A stretch of 64,000 bases of DNA. Origin: Bicyclus anynana (lineage: Eukaryota; Arthropoda; Insecta; Lepidoptera; Nymphalidae). Where the stretch lies: positions 6,045,989-6,109,988 of the forward strand of contig NC_069100.1 of the NCBI RefSeq assembly GCF_947172395.1, read 5' to 3'. A program made the translations under genes and the position numbers. The notes beneath the pieces were generated by a model. That model was not told the origin of the DNA. It searched no databases and saw only the letters and a list, made by a program, of their open reading frames with translations. Positions within the stretch are counted from its first letter, which is position 1, and each line of letters starts with the position of its first letter. Positions 46,461 through 56,672 of the stretch are shown here, piece by piece.

Positions 46461-47852
46461 TTGGTTCGGCATTCGCGATTTGCAGCGCTCAGACCAGATG
46501 ATGATATGGCGATCACGCCAACCGTTGCTTCGGGTCGCCCTCAGCCGCCTACTGCTGCCCTGAAGCGCCCACTCACGTCGCCGGGGGATCACCAGCCGAC
46601 TGAAAAGGTGCGCTTGTGCCGACCTGGTATGCAGGCGCCCCCGCCACCGGCGCCGCAGATGCAGCGCCGTCAGATAACCGCTGCAACTCCGTCGCAGCCG
46701 ACCTCTGACTCGGAGGACGAGCAAGGTGCCAAGAAACGGGCGCTAATGACCTGCTCAAAGTTGGAGTTGTTGGACCGAGTTAACACCGAGCTACAATCTA
46801 TCGGCACTGTAATCAGCAGCTCACTGTCGAGGTTAAATAAGGAGAGCACAAACTCAATCAGAGACAGCGTCCAAGACACGCTGGCGGTGGTCGCAGCCCT
46901 CACTCTACGGCTAGCAGAAACGGAGGCTGAACTAGGCCGCGCCCAATTGAAAATAGCAAACCTAGAAGCCCGCGCCCTCCTGTCGCCCCCCCCGTCTGTC
47001 CCAGCAGCAGCCCCAGCAGCAGCTCCAGCAGCGCCTTCATACGCAACGGCGCTGAAGTTCAAAAGAGGTGCCACCTCGGTCCCCATCCCTCAGGAGCAAG
47101 GCCCGGTGCTGGCATTCTACCCGGCCGCCGACAGTGTGGACAAGTTGAAGACTGCTGAGGACACTAAGGCGGAATTAAAGAGGGTCGTTGACCCGCGTGC
47201 CCTGGATGTCCAAGCGACAAAGGTACGGAAGATTGGGAACGCTGGGGTTATTGTGCAAACGACTTCTAATGAATCTGCCGTCCGTCTACGCAGCGCGGCC
47301 CCTCCAACCCTGCGGGTCAGTGAGTCAAAGCGCAACCAGCCCAGGCTCTGCATTAGGGGCGTGGACGGTGACCCTTCTCCGGACAGCATAATTGAGGCCA
47401 TACACGACCAGAACCTGCGCGGTTCCGTATGGACAGTTGAGAAATTGAAAGCACAGGCGAAGCTTTATAAGAGGCGTGGCCGTGAGGGTACCACGAATGT
47501 AGAAGTGGAGTGCTCGCCCGCCCTTAGGGAGGTACTACTAAGAAAAGAGCGCCTATTCATAGGCTGGCAAGCGGTCGAGGTGACAGATTACCTTCAGGTA
47601 ACGTTCTGCTCCAAGTGCCAAATGTACGGGCACCCGGAAAAATATTGTAAGTCCAAGGAGGAGACCTGTGGGAAGTGTGGCTTGACCGGACACAGGAAGG
47701 ACTCATGCAAGGCTGAAGCGACAAGATGCGCCACCTGCCACAAATTTGGTCGCGATGGCGCCGGTCTCCACCCCACTGCGTCAAGGGACTGCCCAGCAAG
47801 ACACTATGCAGAGCAGCGGGCAGTCCAGTCTATCAACTATGGCCGCCCCTAG
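46461..47852 (+). CDS. R1 ORF1 protein (Gag-like, CCHC zinc knuckles)
   Basis: 463 residues. The N-terminal half is basic and Pro/Ala-rich with a short helical part around MTCSKLELLDRVNTELQS, also found in the subfamily B ORF1. The C-terminus has three zinc knuckles: CSKCQMYGHPEKYC, CGKCGLTGHRKDSC and CATCHKFGRDGAGLH..C (from about residue 383). In R1 elements this protein binds element RNA. The last 107 nt overlap ORF2 in another frame. Start chosen as the first ATG in frame after the leader; the MVRHSRFAALRP start also fits. Confidence 0.85.
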   Translation: MVRHSRFAALRPDDDMAITPTVASGRPQPPTAALKRPLTSPGDHQPTEKVRLCRPGMQAPPPPAPQMQRRQITAATPSQPTSDSEDEQGAKKRALMTCSKLELLDRVNTELQSIGTVISSSLSRLNKESTNSIRDSVQDTLAVVAALTLRLAETEAELGRAQLKIANLEARALLSPPPSVPAAAPAAAPAAPSYATALKFKRGATSVPIPQEQGPVLAFYPAADSVDKLKTAEDTKAELKRVVDPRALDVQATKVRKIGNAGVIVQTTSNESAVRLRSAAPPTLRVSESKRNQPRLCIRGVDGDPSPDSIIEAIHDQNLRGSVWTVEKLKAQAKLYKRRGREGTTNVEVECSPALREVLLRKERLFIGWQAVEVTDYLQVTFCSKCQMYGHPEKYCKSKEETCGKCGLTGHRKDSCKAEATRCATCHKFGRDGAGLHPTASRDCPARHYAEQRAVQSINYGRP

Positions 47853-50800
47853 TGGGCCAACAATTATGAAGATCGGACAGCTCAACTTAAATGGCGCAGT
47901 GCTGGCTACGAGTGAGCTTCCGTCGCTCGCGCGGGAGCTGGGGCTGGACGTTGTTCTTATCCAAGAACAGCACTCTCAGCCCCTCCCCGGCCTCATCCAG
48001 CACGGTGATTCAGCTATGGCCGGCATCGTAGTAGTGGCGTCGGATTTGGCAGTGGTGGCTCTTGACCACCTGTCCACTAGCCACTGCATGGTCGCCTTGC
48101 TAAGAAGGGGTGCCTTGGAAGTGGCGCTAATATCAAGCTACTTCCAGTACTGCGAATCCATAGACGGGCACTTGGCGCACGTGGAGACGGTACTGGACTC
48201 CCTAGGGCGTGGAGTACCTATCATCTTTGGCGGGGATGTCAACGCGCACTCTCCATGGTGGTATAGCCTTCCCCACCAGTATACAGGCCGGGGTCCGGAG
48301 GTTGAACACCGAAGAAGGTCCGTGGAAGAATTCCTCACAACCCGGGATCTGGTCCTCCAAAATGTTGAGGGCCAGCCTGCAACCTTCAGCGGCCCCAACG
48401 GTGAGTCAAACGTCGACCTGACACTCACCACTAAACGCGTCAGAGTGACGAACTGGAAAGTGCGCGTCGGGATGTCCACAAGCGACCACCGCATCATCAC
48501 CTTCGACGTCACAGGAGTAGATGGCCCTTCACGCCGGGGTTCAGCATGCGCTGAGCTTGTCGACGGTGGGCCGCCGCGCTACCGGGAGAACGGGGTGGAT
48601 TGGTCCCGCTTCCAATCCGCGGTCAGCGCGCGAGTAGGCAACCTGGACATGCGAAAGGATGCATCGGGCCTCGCCCGAGACTTCACAGACGCAGTGTCGT
48701 GTTCTGCCTATGAATGCCTGGGATTGCGTGGTAGGAACAGAGATAGAGGATATGAATGGTGGAACGACAGTCTGGACGCCATGCGCAGAAAAGTCGGTCG
48801 GCTTCGCTGCAAGTGGTTGAAAGCGAGAAGAGTGGGTGGGCCAGAGGAAGAAAGGATACGAGGCACATTTCACGAGGAACGCAGGAAGTATAGACACCTA
48901 ATGGTGGAGACGCAGAACAGCTTCCATCTCCGGATGGCTGAGTCGGGTAACGACGACCCTTATGGTCAGGCGTATCGGGCTGCCAGCGGGCGGTTCCGTC
49001 CTCCCGCTAACGTCATCAACGGCATCCGGTATGCGGACAGCCATCCGGTGAGTGTCGGTGAGGCCGTGGATAACCTGCTGCGCGCTCTGTGTCCGGACGA
49101 CGACCCGTCTGGGGACTCAGCGTACCACAGGGAGGTCCGGATCGCGGCCTCCATTATTCCGACTGGCTGCGACGCGTCTTCACCCAGTATTGGCGCGCTG
49201 GGAGGCATAGTTAGGTCTTTGCCTAACACGGCACCGGGGATCGATGGGATCACGGCACGAATGGTGAAGCGTATATGGACTGTAGCGGCTGCGGAACTCG
49301 TGTACGTGATTGGAAAGTGTGTGCAAGAAGGGGTGTTTCCCGACGTATGGAAGAATGGGAGGCTTATCGTTCTGCCGAAAGGCAACGGTAAGCCAATGTC
49401 CGACCCGAAGGCGTATCGCCCGATCACGCTCCTCCCTGTTTTTGGTAAAATTTTAGAACGCGTCTTATTATGGTGTGCGCCCCAGATTACCAGTGGAATC
49501 TCCCCCTGCCAGCACGGCTTTACAAGGGGCAGGTCCACCGTAACGGCGTTGAACGAGATCCTAAGCACGGCAAAGAAAGTTTCATCAAAGTACGTTCAAG
49601 CGATTTTTCTGGACATCTCTGGTGCCTTCGACAATGCCTGGTGGCCGATGATTCTTCTCAAGTGCAAGCGAGGCGGTTGTCCGCCTAACATCTATCGGAT
49701 GTTATCGGACTACTTCCGCGGAAGACGTGTGGGGATGTTCGTCGGTGACCGGGTGCAGTGGAAGGTGTCCACGATGGGATGTCCTCAGGGATCCGTGCTG
49801 GGTCCCACTTTGTGGAACGTCCTGCTCGACGACTTGCTTCGGTTGCCGCTACCGGGGGGGGTCAAGGTTGTTGCGTACGCGGATGACGTCACCGTACTGA
49901 TCGAAGCTGACTCCAGGCGTGCGATTGAGCTGGCTGCGGCCGACTCTATCGCCCTCTTTGAGAACTGGGCTCAACGGAACCGCCTCGCGTTCGCGCCGCA
50001 CAAGTCCCAAATGGTGACGCTCAGAGGGAAGCTCCAGCGGGCCCCAGTGATCAAGCTTGGCGGTGCGTCGATCAAGTCGGTGCGGCATACCGTCGTACTT
50101 GGCGTAACAATCGACTCAAGTCTGTCCTTCGCCGAGCATGCGCGATCGATTGGTGAGCGCGCTGCAAACTGCTTCGGCAAGATTTCGCGTGTATCTACCA
50201 CCTCTTGGGGTGTTAGGTACCCTGCGCTGCGGATCCTCTACTACGGCACCTTTGTAGCGACGGTCACGTATGCTGCGGCGTGTTGGGCAGAGAGGGCGAC
50301 GCTCTACGTCGTTCGGACGACCCTTATCAGGGCCCAAAGGCCGGCCTTGGTCCTTCTGACCAAGGCCTACCGCTCGAACAGCGCCGCCGCGCTCGCCGTT
50401 CTGGCGGGCGTGTTGCCGGCAGACCTCGAGGTGATCCGTGCTGCCAGGCTGGATGCGGCGCGTAGTACCGCGGCCAAAAGGGAGTGGAGCCGGCGCAAGC
50501 AGGACATCGGGTTGGGCATAACCCGCGAGTGGCAGGAGCGATGGGCGAAAGAGACCAAAGGTAGCGAACTTCGTCGATTCTTCCCGGACGTGGCTGGCCG
50601 ACTCAGGGCGACCTGGGTCGCGCCGGACTATGAGACCTCGCAGATACTGACGGGTCACGGCTGCTTCCGAAAGCGTCTTCGTGACATGTGCCTCAGCGAG
50701 TCTGGTGACTGTGCGTGTGGGCTGGCGGAGGAAGACCTCCACCATGTCCTGTGGGAATGTGCTGAGTACGAGGACCTCCGGAGTGCAATGTTGGAAGGGA

Positions 50801-50931
50801 TCGTGAGAGAAGAGGCGGGACCGGTGTACTATCGGGATCTCGTTAGCTCGGCGATCAACTTCGGCAAGCTACGGGAGTTCGCGCATCGGTGGCACGCGAG
50901 GCGGAGCGCTCTGGACCGTGGACCACAATAG
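47746..50931 (+). CDS. R1 ORF2 protein: endonuclease and reverse transcriptase
   Basis: 1061 residues, uninterrupted. An APE-type endonuclease occupies the first 260 residues or so (GQLNLNGA near 43, IQEQ near 71, GGDVNAHSPWW near 161, SDHRIITF near 245); in this family it nicks the 28S target. The reverse transcriptase follows, with FTRGRSTVTALNE, DISGAFDNAWWP, CPQGSVLGPTLWN and YADDVTVLIEA near residue 710. The C-terminus has the CCHC motif typical of R1 (CACGLAEEDLHHVLWEC near 988). The real start may be a later Met (MKIGQLNLNG). All catalytic residues I can place are present, so the element may be active. Confidence 0.9.
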   Translation: MVAMAPVSTPLRQGTAQQDTMQSSGQSSLSTMAAPSGPTIMKIGQLNLNGAVLATSELPSLARELGLDVVLIQEQHSQPLPGLIQHGDSAMAGIVVVASDLAVVALDHLSTSHCMVALLRRGALEVALISSYFQYCESIDGHLAHVETVLDSLGRGVPIIFGGDVNAHSPWWYSLPHQYTGRGPEVEHRRRSVEEFLTTRDLVLQNVEGQPATFSGPNGESNVDLTLTTKRVRVTNWKVRVGMSTSDHRIITFDVTGVDGPSRRGSACAELVDGGPPRYRENGVDWSRFQSAVSARVGNLDMRKDASGLARDFTDAVSCSAYECLGLRGRNRDRGYEWWNDSLDAMRRKVGRLRCKWLKARRVGGPEEERIRGTFHEERRKYRHLMVETQNSFHLRMAESGNDDPYGQAYRAASGRFRPPANVINGIRYADSHPVSVGEAVDNLLRALCPDDDPSGDSAYHREVRIAASIIPTGCDASSPSIGALGGIVRSLPNTAPGIDGITARMVKRIWTVAAAELVYVIGKCVQEGVFPDVWKNGRLIVLPKGNGKPMSDPKAYRPITLLPVFGKILERVLLWCAPQITSGISPCQHGFTRGRSTVTALNEILSTAKKVSSKYVQAIFLDISGAFDNAWWPMILLKCKRGGCPPNIYRMLSDYFRGRRVGMFVGDRVQWKVSTMGCPQGSVLGPTLWNVLLDDLLRLPLPGGVKVVAYADDVTVLIEADSRRAIELAAADSIALFENWAQRNRLAFAPHKSQMVTLRGKLQRAPVIKLGGASIKSVRHTVVLGVTIDSSLSFAEHARSIGERAANCFGKISRVSTTSWGVRYPALRILYYGTFVATVTYAAACWAERATLYVVRTTLIRAQRPALVLLTKAYRSNSAAALAVLAGVLPADLEVIRAARLDAARSTAAKREWSRRKQDIGLGITREWQERWAKETKGSELRRFFPDVAGRLRATWVAPDYETSQILTGHGCFRKRLRDMCLSESGDCACGLAEEDLHHVLWECAEYEDLRSAMLEGIVREEAGPVYYRDLVSSAINFGKLREFAHRWHARRSALDRGPQ

Positions 50932-51175
50932 TCGAAGGTGATGCAGAATCAGGCGTGGACCGCGGCGGGCACAGGGATCTCAACGTCGTGTGTCGTCCAG
51001 CCCCAGAAGGGGGAGAGTGAAGAAAAGGGACAAGGAACGAAAAGAGAAATAACTTGTAGGGAGTCAAGAAGGCGTCCCGGGAACACGCACAGAGCAAGTA
51101 CCGGGTTCGCCCTCCCTCGATTCGGCCCAAATAACCGAGAGGTTGAAAGGGCCATGGGAGGTGGTGGGTTGTCCC

Positions 51176-53753
51176 CCGCGGCGAACGGACGTGTTTGCGC
51201 GAGCTCCGCGAATTTTATTAACTTGCAAAATCATTTCCTCGGATATTTTAATATTACGTGAAAGTGAAAGTGCTCAGTGTGCTTGTGATAACGCCGCCTA
51301 CCCCCTGGTTGGACGTTCATCCCTCGGGAGCACAGGGATTACGAGACAGGACTCCATTAGTTAAGTTAGGTTAGTTTAGAATAATTACACATACGTTCTT
51401 AGACTGTGGAAAGACGTTTACTCTTTTATTTACTTGTATTTATTTGTGCTGTTTTAATTAGGTTTCTTTTAGGGCATTCCTGTGTACTAGAGTAGGTTAG
51501 ATTTAGGTTAGAATAGGCCACCACGTGTTTCGCACATGCGAGCACGTGGTTTGTAGGTTAGGAAGTACACGAGGCAAGTGACATTGACGGTTGACGGCTG
51601 CCACTCGACAGCTGTCAGCTGTCACTCAGTGGTGGCGCTTGGCAAGTGACGTTGTCACATTGACTTTGATAGCTGACACCTGCCACTCGACAGCTGTCAG
51701 TTGTCACTCGGTGGGGCACAGACTGCTGTAGGTCGGACCGACTTGAGTCGGTCGGGTCCTAGAGCGGATAGGACCGTTACGCGTACTGCACACAGTCTTC
51801 ACGTGTTCGGTTACGTGTACCTGGACTTTGCTGATTTTTGCAAGATCAATACACGAACTCTGCCCCGCACTTAGAGTTCTCCATCATGGACCCTGAAGAG
51901 GCGGCTCAGGCCGCCTCTCCCTTTGCGCCACGGACATCGCTGGCCCGGACCCCTCCTTCGGGTTTTGCATCGGCGCGAAGCGAAGACGATAGTGGGTCAG
52001 ACTTCTTCACCCCGGCTGCTCACCAGAAGAAGAAGAGCCCGCGTGCCCACCATGCCCCATTACCAGCGCGGAAGACTGGCGTCAAGCGCCCTTTGACTTC
52101 TCCGGAAGAGCGAGGGCGGGCACTGGACGCTGTTCGTTTGTGTCGCCCGGCTCGTACCGTGACGCCACCACTTCCTGCTGCAGCGCCTGCGTCGCGGACC
52201 CATGCGCCACCCCTTGCGGGCCTGCATGTGGGTCACCCCAGGGAACGACCGGACCCAGAAACTACGGAGCCCGAGACGGACGATGATGACGCCCCTTCTA
52301 AATCGCTGGCTTCGGCCAGCAAGGCGGAGCTGCTTGACCGGGTGCACAGTCAGCTGGAGCAGGTGATGGCCGCTGTTACGGGCCATACCTCAAGGTTAAA
52401 CAAGGAGGCAACAAACACGATTGCTAGCAGCGCCCAGGAAATCCTCGCGGTGGTCGCTGCGCTCACCCTGCGCTTGAGCGAAATGGAGACACAGCTGCTG
52501 CAGGCCAAACTGAGAGAGGCACAATTAAAGGAGGCTCAACATAAGGTTAAACCAGGGGCTCCCGCTGCAGACGCTCCCCTGACAGCACCAGTCTCCTATT
52601 CCTCGGCCCTACGATTGGGCAGGAAGACTGAACCGGTCCCCATCCGACAGGGTGGACCTGTCCTGGCATTTTACCCGGCTGGAGACCAGACGGGAAAGAT
52701 CAAGACCGCGGAAGAAACCAAGGCGGAGCTTAAGAGGTCTATTAAGCCAGCGGAAATAAACGTCCAGGTGGCAAGGGTCCGCAAGGTGGGAAACGCAGGG
52801 GTGGTCGTCCAGACCACCTCACCTTTGGCGGGCGAAAGGCTGCGGAACGCAGTCCCACCCACGCTGCGTGTCACGGAACCCACTAGGAGGTCGCCTAGAG
52901 TCTGCCTAAGAGACCTCGACGGGGATCCAGCAGAGAACGACGTCCTCGCAGCCCTATACGATCAGAATCTGCGGGCCTCTTCAGAATGGTCGCTCGAGAG
53001 GGTCGCTAAGGAGGGGAAAGTTTATAAGCGCCGAGGGCGCAGAGCTGGATCCACCACCGTCGTCATAGAGTGCTCGCCCGCCTTGCGTGATGTACTGGTC
53101 AACAAAGGCCACCTGTATATCGGGTGGCAGTCGGTGGAAGCCCTGGACCACGTCCGGGTGACATGCTGCAACAAGTGTCAGCAATACGGCCACCCGGAAA
53201 AATACTGCCGGGCCACAGCGGCGACCTGCGGCAAGTGCGGTGCCACTGGGCACCAGAAAGCAGAATGCCAGGCGCTTACAGCCCAGTGCGCGACTTGCCA
53301 CAAGTTTGGCCGCACGGACGCCGCCACTCACACTACGGCGTCAAGAGCATGTCCAGGCGAATGTCCTCTCTACGAGGACTTACGGCTCGAGATGCTAGGC
53401 GGAATCGAGCGCGCGGAGGCGGGGCCTGTCTACTACATGGACCTCGTTTCCTCGGAGGCAAACTTTCATCGGCTGCGGGAGTTCGCGCACCGGTGGCATA
53501 AGAGGCGACGTGACTCGGAGCGCATTGGTGCCAGTGACGGGTCCACGGGGGACGAGGGGTATCTCCTAGGTGGTGATGTAGCTGCCCCAGAAGGGGGAGA
53601 AAGCGCAATAAGGGACAAGGACGAAGAGTAAAGAATTTGTAGGGAGTCAAGAAGGCGGCCCGGGAACACGCGAAGAGCAAGTACCGGGCCCGCCCTCCCA
53701 CTGATTCGGCCCGAATGACTGCGAAGTCGGTGGGGCCATGGGAGGTGGTGGGT
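51176..53753 (+). mobile_element. R1 subfamily B, internally deleted
   Basis: Starts CCGCGGCGAACGGACG straight after TGTCCC of the preceding R1 and ends GGGAGGTGGTGGGT before TGTCCCTATCTACT. About the first 200 bp resemble R1-A closely, but the ORF1 proteins have diverged strongly. Most of ORF2 is missing: ORF1 is joined at about 53360 to the ORF2 C-terminus. Confidence 0.88.
51838..53631 (+). CDS. R1-B ORF1/ORF2 fusion frame
   Basis: 597 codons. The probable start is MDPEEAAQAASPF at 51886. It contains an R1 ORF1 (SKAELLDRVHSQL, zinc knuckles CNKCQQYGHPEKYC and CGKCGATGHQKAEC) up to SRACPG, and then passes in frame into the ORF2 C-terminal end (CPLYEDLRLEMLGGIERAE). The join is the product of a deletion of nearly all of ORF2 at or near GAATGTCCTCTCTACGAGG, a segment found intact at 56250. 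A fusion product could be made but would have no enzymatic activity. Confidence 0.8.
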   Translation: MQDQYTNSAPHLEFSIMDPEEAAQAASPFAPRTSLARTPPSGFASARSEDDSGSDFFTPAAHQKKKSPRAHHAPLPARKTGVKRPLTSPEERGRALDAVRLCRPARTVTPPLPAAAPASRTHAPPLAGLHVGHPRERPDPETTEPETDDDDAPSKSLASASKAELLDRVHSQLEQVMAAVTGHTSRLNKEATNTIASSAQEILAVVAALTLRLSEMETQLLQAKLREAQLKEAQHKVKPGAPAADAPLTAPVSYSSALRLGRKTEPVPIRQGGPVLAFYPAGDQTGKIKTAEETKAELKRSIKPAEINVQVARVRKVGNAGVVVQTTSPLAGERLRNAVPPTLRVTEPTRRSPRVCLRDLDGDPAENDVLAALYDQNLRASSEWSLERVAKEGKVYKRRGRRAGSTTVVIECSPALRDVLVNKGHLYIGWQSVEALDHVRVTCCNKCQQYGHPEKYCRATAATCGKCGATGHQKAECQALTAQCATCHKFGRTDAATHTTASRACPGECPLYEDLRLEMLGGIERAEAGPVYYMDLVSSEANFHRLREFAHRWHKRRRDSERIGASDGSTGDEGYLLGGDVAAPEGGESAIRDKDEE

Positions 53754-53767
53754 TGTCCCTATCTACT

Positions 53768-56644
53768 GCCGGTCACGTCCGGGAAAAAGCACCGCAACTC
53801 GCCACCCCAGACCTCCGAGGACCACCGTTCCTGCCACATTTCGTTCACTTCTGCCCCGATTTCTCGCCTTCGCCTGCTCCACTCCCGTTTGGGCACGGAC
53901 TGGCGCGCCTTATCGAGCCTAGCAGCACGGATCACCTCCAGATCGGCAGGCAGCACCCCCGCGAGCACCGCCAGAGCGGCGGAGCTCGCAGAACGGTACG
54001 CCTTTGTCAGCAGGACGAGAGAGGACCTCTGCTTCCTGATGAGCGTCGTCCGCACGACGTGCAGCTCTGCCCTTTCCGCCCAACACGCAGCGGCGTATGT
54101 CACCGTAGCCACAAAGGTTCCGTGGTAAAGGATGCGCAACGCGGGATACCGGATGCCCCAGGAAGACGTCGAGACTCTCGACATCTTGCCGAAGCATCGC
54201 GCCGCGCGCTCCCCGATCGACAACGCATGCCGCGCGAAGGAGAGACTTGAGTCGATCGTCACACGTCGACACGGCTCTGATGGAGTTACCCCCCAGCTTG
54301 ATGACCGGGGGCCGTTTCCCTAGCTTGCCCTTGAACGTCATAGTTTGCGACTTGTTAGGAGCGAAACTGAGCCGGTTACGACGGCCCCAGTCCTCAATCT
54401 GCCGGATAGACTCGGACGCTGCGGATTCTATCGCTCTGCGAGTGTCCGCCGCGATCAGCACCGTGACGTCGTCCGCGTACGCGATGACCTTGACCCCCCC
54501 CGGTAGCGGCAACCGAAGCAAGTCATCCAGAAGGACATTCCACAATGTAGGACCCAGCACTGATCCCTGCGGGCACCCCATAGTGGAGGTTTTCCACTGC
54601 ACCTGGCTTCCGACGAACAAACCGACACGCCGGTTCGCAAAGTAGCTGGCCAGCATGCCGTATACATTCGGCGGACAGCCTCCCCTTATGGATTTGAGCA
54701 GGATCATGGGCCACCAGGCGTTGTCAAAGGCGCCCGAGATATCCAGGAAAATGGCCTGTACGTAATTCGACTCAGTAGATTTTGCAGCGCTGAGAACCGC
54801 TTGCAGCGCCGTGACGGTCGACTTACCCGGAGAAAATCCGTGCTGGAAGTCCGAGATCCCACTGGTGATCTGTGGCGCGCAAATGAGCATGACTCGTTCC
54901 AAAATCTTCCCAAACACTGGGAGGAGCGTAATCGGACGGTAGGCCTTCGGGTCAGTGAGAGGCTTATCATTACCCTTCGGGATGACAATAAGCCTGCCAT
55001 CCTTCCACACATCAGGGAAAACCCCCTCTTCCACACAGGCGGCGAACACCCTGTGGAACTCCACGGATGCCGCCCACCACACTTGTTCAACGATTCGCGC
55101 TGTGATCCCGTCGATCCCGGGCGCGGTATTCGGCAGTGATTTTATGATTCCCCACAGACCATCGGCGGACGGCGGCGAAGCAGGTGTTCCAGAGGGAATG
55201 AGCGCTGCCGCAATCCGGACTTGCCTGTGATACTCTGAATCTGAAGACAAGTTGTCGTCAGGACACAGAGCGTGAAGCAGGCTGTCCGCGGCCTCAGCAA
55301 CCCCCCCCGGAAATCCCTCGGCGTATCGGACCCCATTGACGACGTTTGATGGCGGACGGAACCTGCCGCTGGGGACCCTGTATGCTTGACCATACGGATC
55401 GGCGTTGCCAGATTCCGCCGCTCGCATGTGGTACGCATCCTGCTCCGCCACCATCAGTTGCCGGTATCTGCGCCGCTCTGCAAGGAATTCCTCTCGTACT
55501 TGCGCTAATCGCACACTCGCTGCATTCTTCTTCCGCTCTGCCTGCCATTTCCTGCGCAATTTGGCTACTAACCTCCTCTGTCTATCCAGTCCCGGTGACC
55601 ACCACTCGTACCCGTAGAACTCACGGCTTGCCTTAACACCAAGACACTCGTCCGCATGTTCGCACAACGATCTCAGTGAAGGCGCTTGCTAGTGCCGATG
55701 CTGGTCTGTGGGACGGTAGGTAGCCCATGCGGGCGCCCACCGTCGCGCGAAATCGAGGCCAGTCCACCCCACTTACCCGAAACCTCGGCGGCTCCCCTAC
55801 CATCGGCTCAGCGCACTCTTCGACTCGTGAGCGCAGTGGTGTCAGTGTATACGTGATGAGGCGGTGGTCGCTCGACGACACGCCCACATGCACCCGCCAG
55901 TCATTTATGTGAGCACTTCTAGTGGAGAGGGTAACATCAATGTTAGACTCACCGTTTGGGCCGCTGTATGTTAAGGGTTGGCCTTCCCTGTTGTTCACGA
56001 TGATGTCACGGTACCCAATCATCTCCTCCATTGACTTGCGACGATGCTCCGCTTCGTCCCTTTCCTTCCTTTTTCCCGGACGTGGCCGGCAGACTCAGGG
56101 CTTCCTGGGTCGAACCGGACTACGAGACCTCACAGATCCTCATCGGGCACGGTTGTTTCCGGGCGCGTCTGCACGGAATGACGTTGTGTGAAAGTCCTGT
56201 GTGCGATTGCGGCTATGGGGATGAGGACAGACACCACGTTCTGTGGGAATGTCCTCTCTACGAGGACTTACGGCTCGAGATGCTAGGCGGAATCGAGCGC
56301 GCGGAGGCGGGGCCCGTCTACTACATGGACCTCGTTTCCTCGGAGGCAAACTTTCATCGGCTGCGGGAGTTCGCGCACCGGTGGCATAAGAGGCGACGTG
56401 ACTCGGAGCGCATTGGTGCCAGTGACGGGTCCACGGGGGACGAGGGGGGGAATCTCCTAGATGGTGATGTAGCTGCCCCAGAAGGGGGAGAAAGCGCAAT
56501 AAGGGACAAGGACGAAGAGTAAAGAATTTGTAGGGAGTCAAGAAGGCGGCCCGGGAACACGCGAAGAGCAAGTACCGGGCCCGCCCTCCCACTGATTCGG
56601 CCCGAATGACTGCGAAGTCGGTGGGGCCATGGGAGGTGGTGGGT
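53768..56644. mobile_element. R1 subfamily B copy with 5' inversion (twin-priming type)
   Basis: Between two copies of TGTCCCTATCTACT (53754-53767 and 56645-56658) lie an antisense part (about 53766-56058) and a sense part (about 56062-56644). The antisense part reads on the minus strand from the endonuclease (EHRRKSMEE, SDHRLITYT) through the RT (DISGAFDNAWWP, YADDVTVLIAA) to FFPDV; the sense part restarts at FPDVAGRLRASW and goes on to the CCHC motif and the normal 3' end. About 20 bp around the FPDV codons occur in both parts. Frame breaks near 55660 and 54270 make it non-coding overall. Confidence 0.87.
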
Positions 56645-56672
56645 TGTCCCTATCTACTAGTAGATAGGGACA
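56645..56672. repeat. 28-bp perfect palindrome of the R1 target
   Basis: TGTCCCTATCTACT is followed at once by its exact reverse complement, AGTAGATAGGGACA. The left half is the target duplication of the inverted R1-B copy; the right half belongs to the minus-strand rDNA. It marks the inversion point between + and minus 28S. Confidence 0.92.

Larger units (their letters stand above)
45939..51169 (+). mobile_element. R1 subfamily A, full length (5.2 kb)
   Basis: Bounded by TGTCCC on both sides (45933-45938 and 51170-51175), with the 5' end CCGCGGCGGTCGGACG and the 3' end GGGAGGTGGTGGGT. The 5' UTR is 522 bp, two intact ORFs overlap by 107 nt, and the 3' UTR is about 240 bp. Size and layout are typical of arthropod R1, a site-specific retrotransposon of 28S. 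No frame lesion is seen. Confidence 0.93.

Noticed and set aside
46317..55667. Numerous antisense frames in the R1 region
   Set aside because: Most are shadows of GC-rich R1 ORFs; only the minus frames of the inverted R1-B segment carry real R1 motifs.
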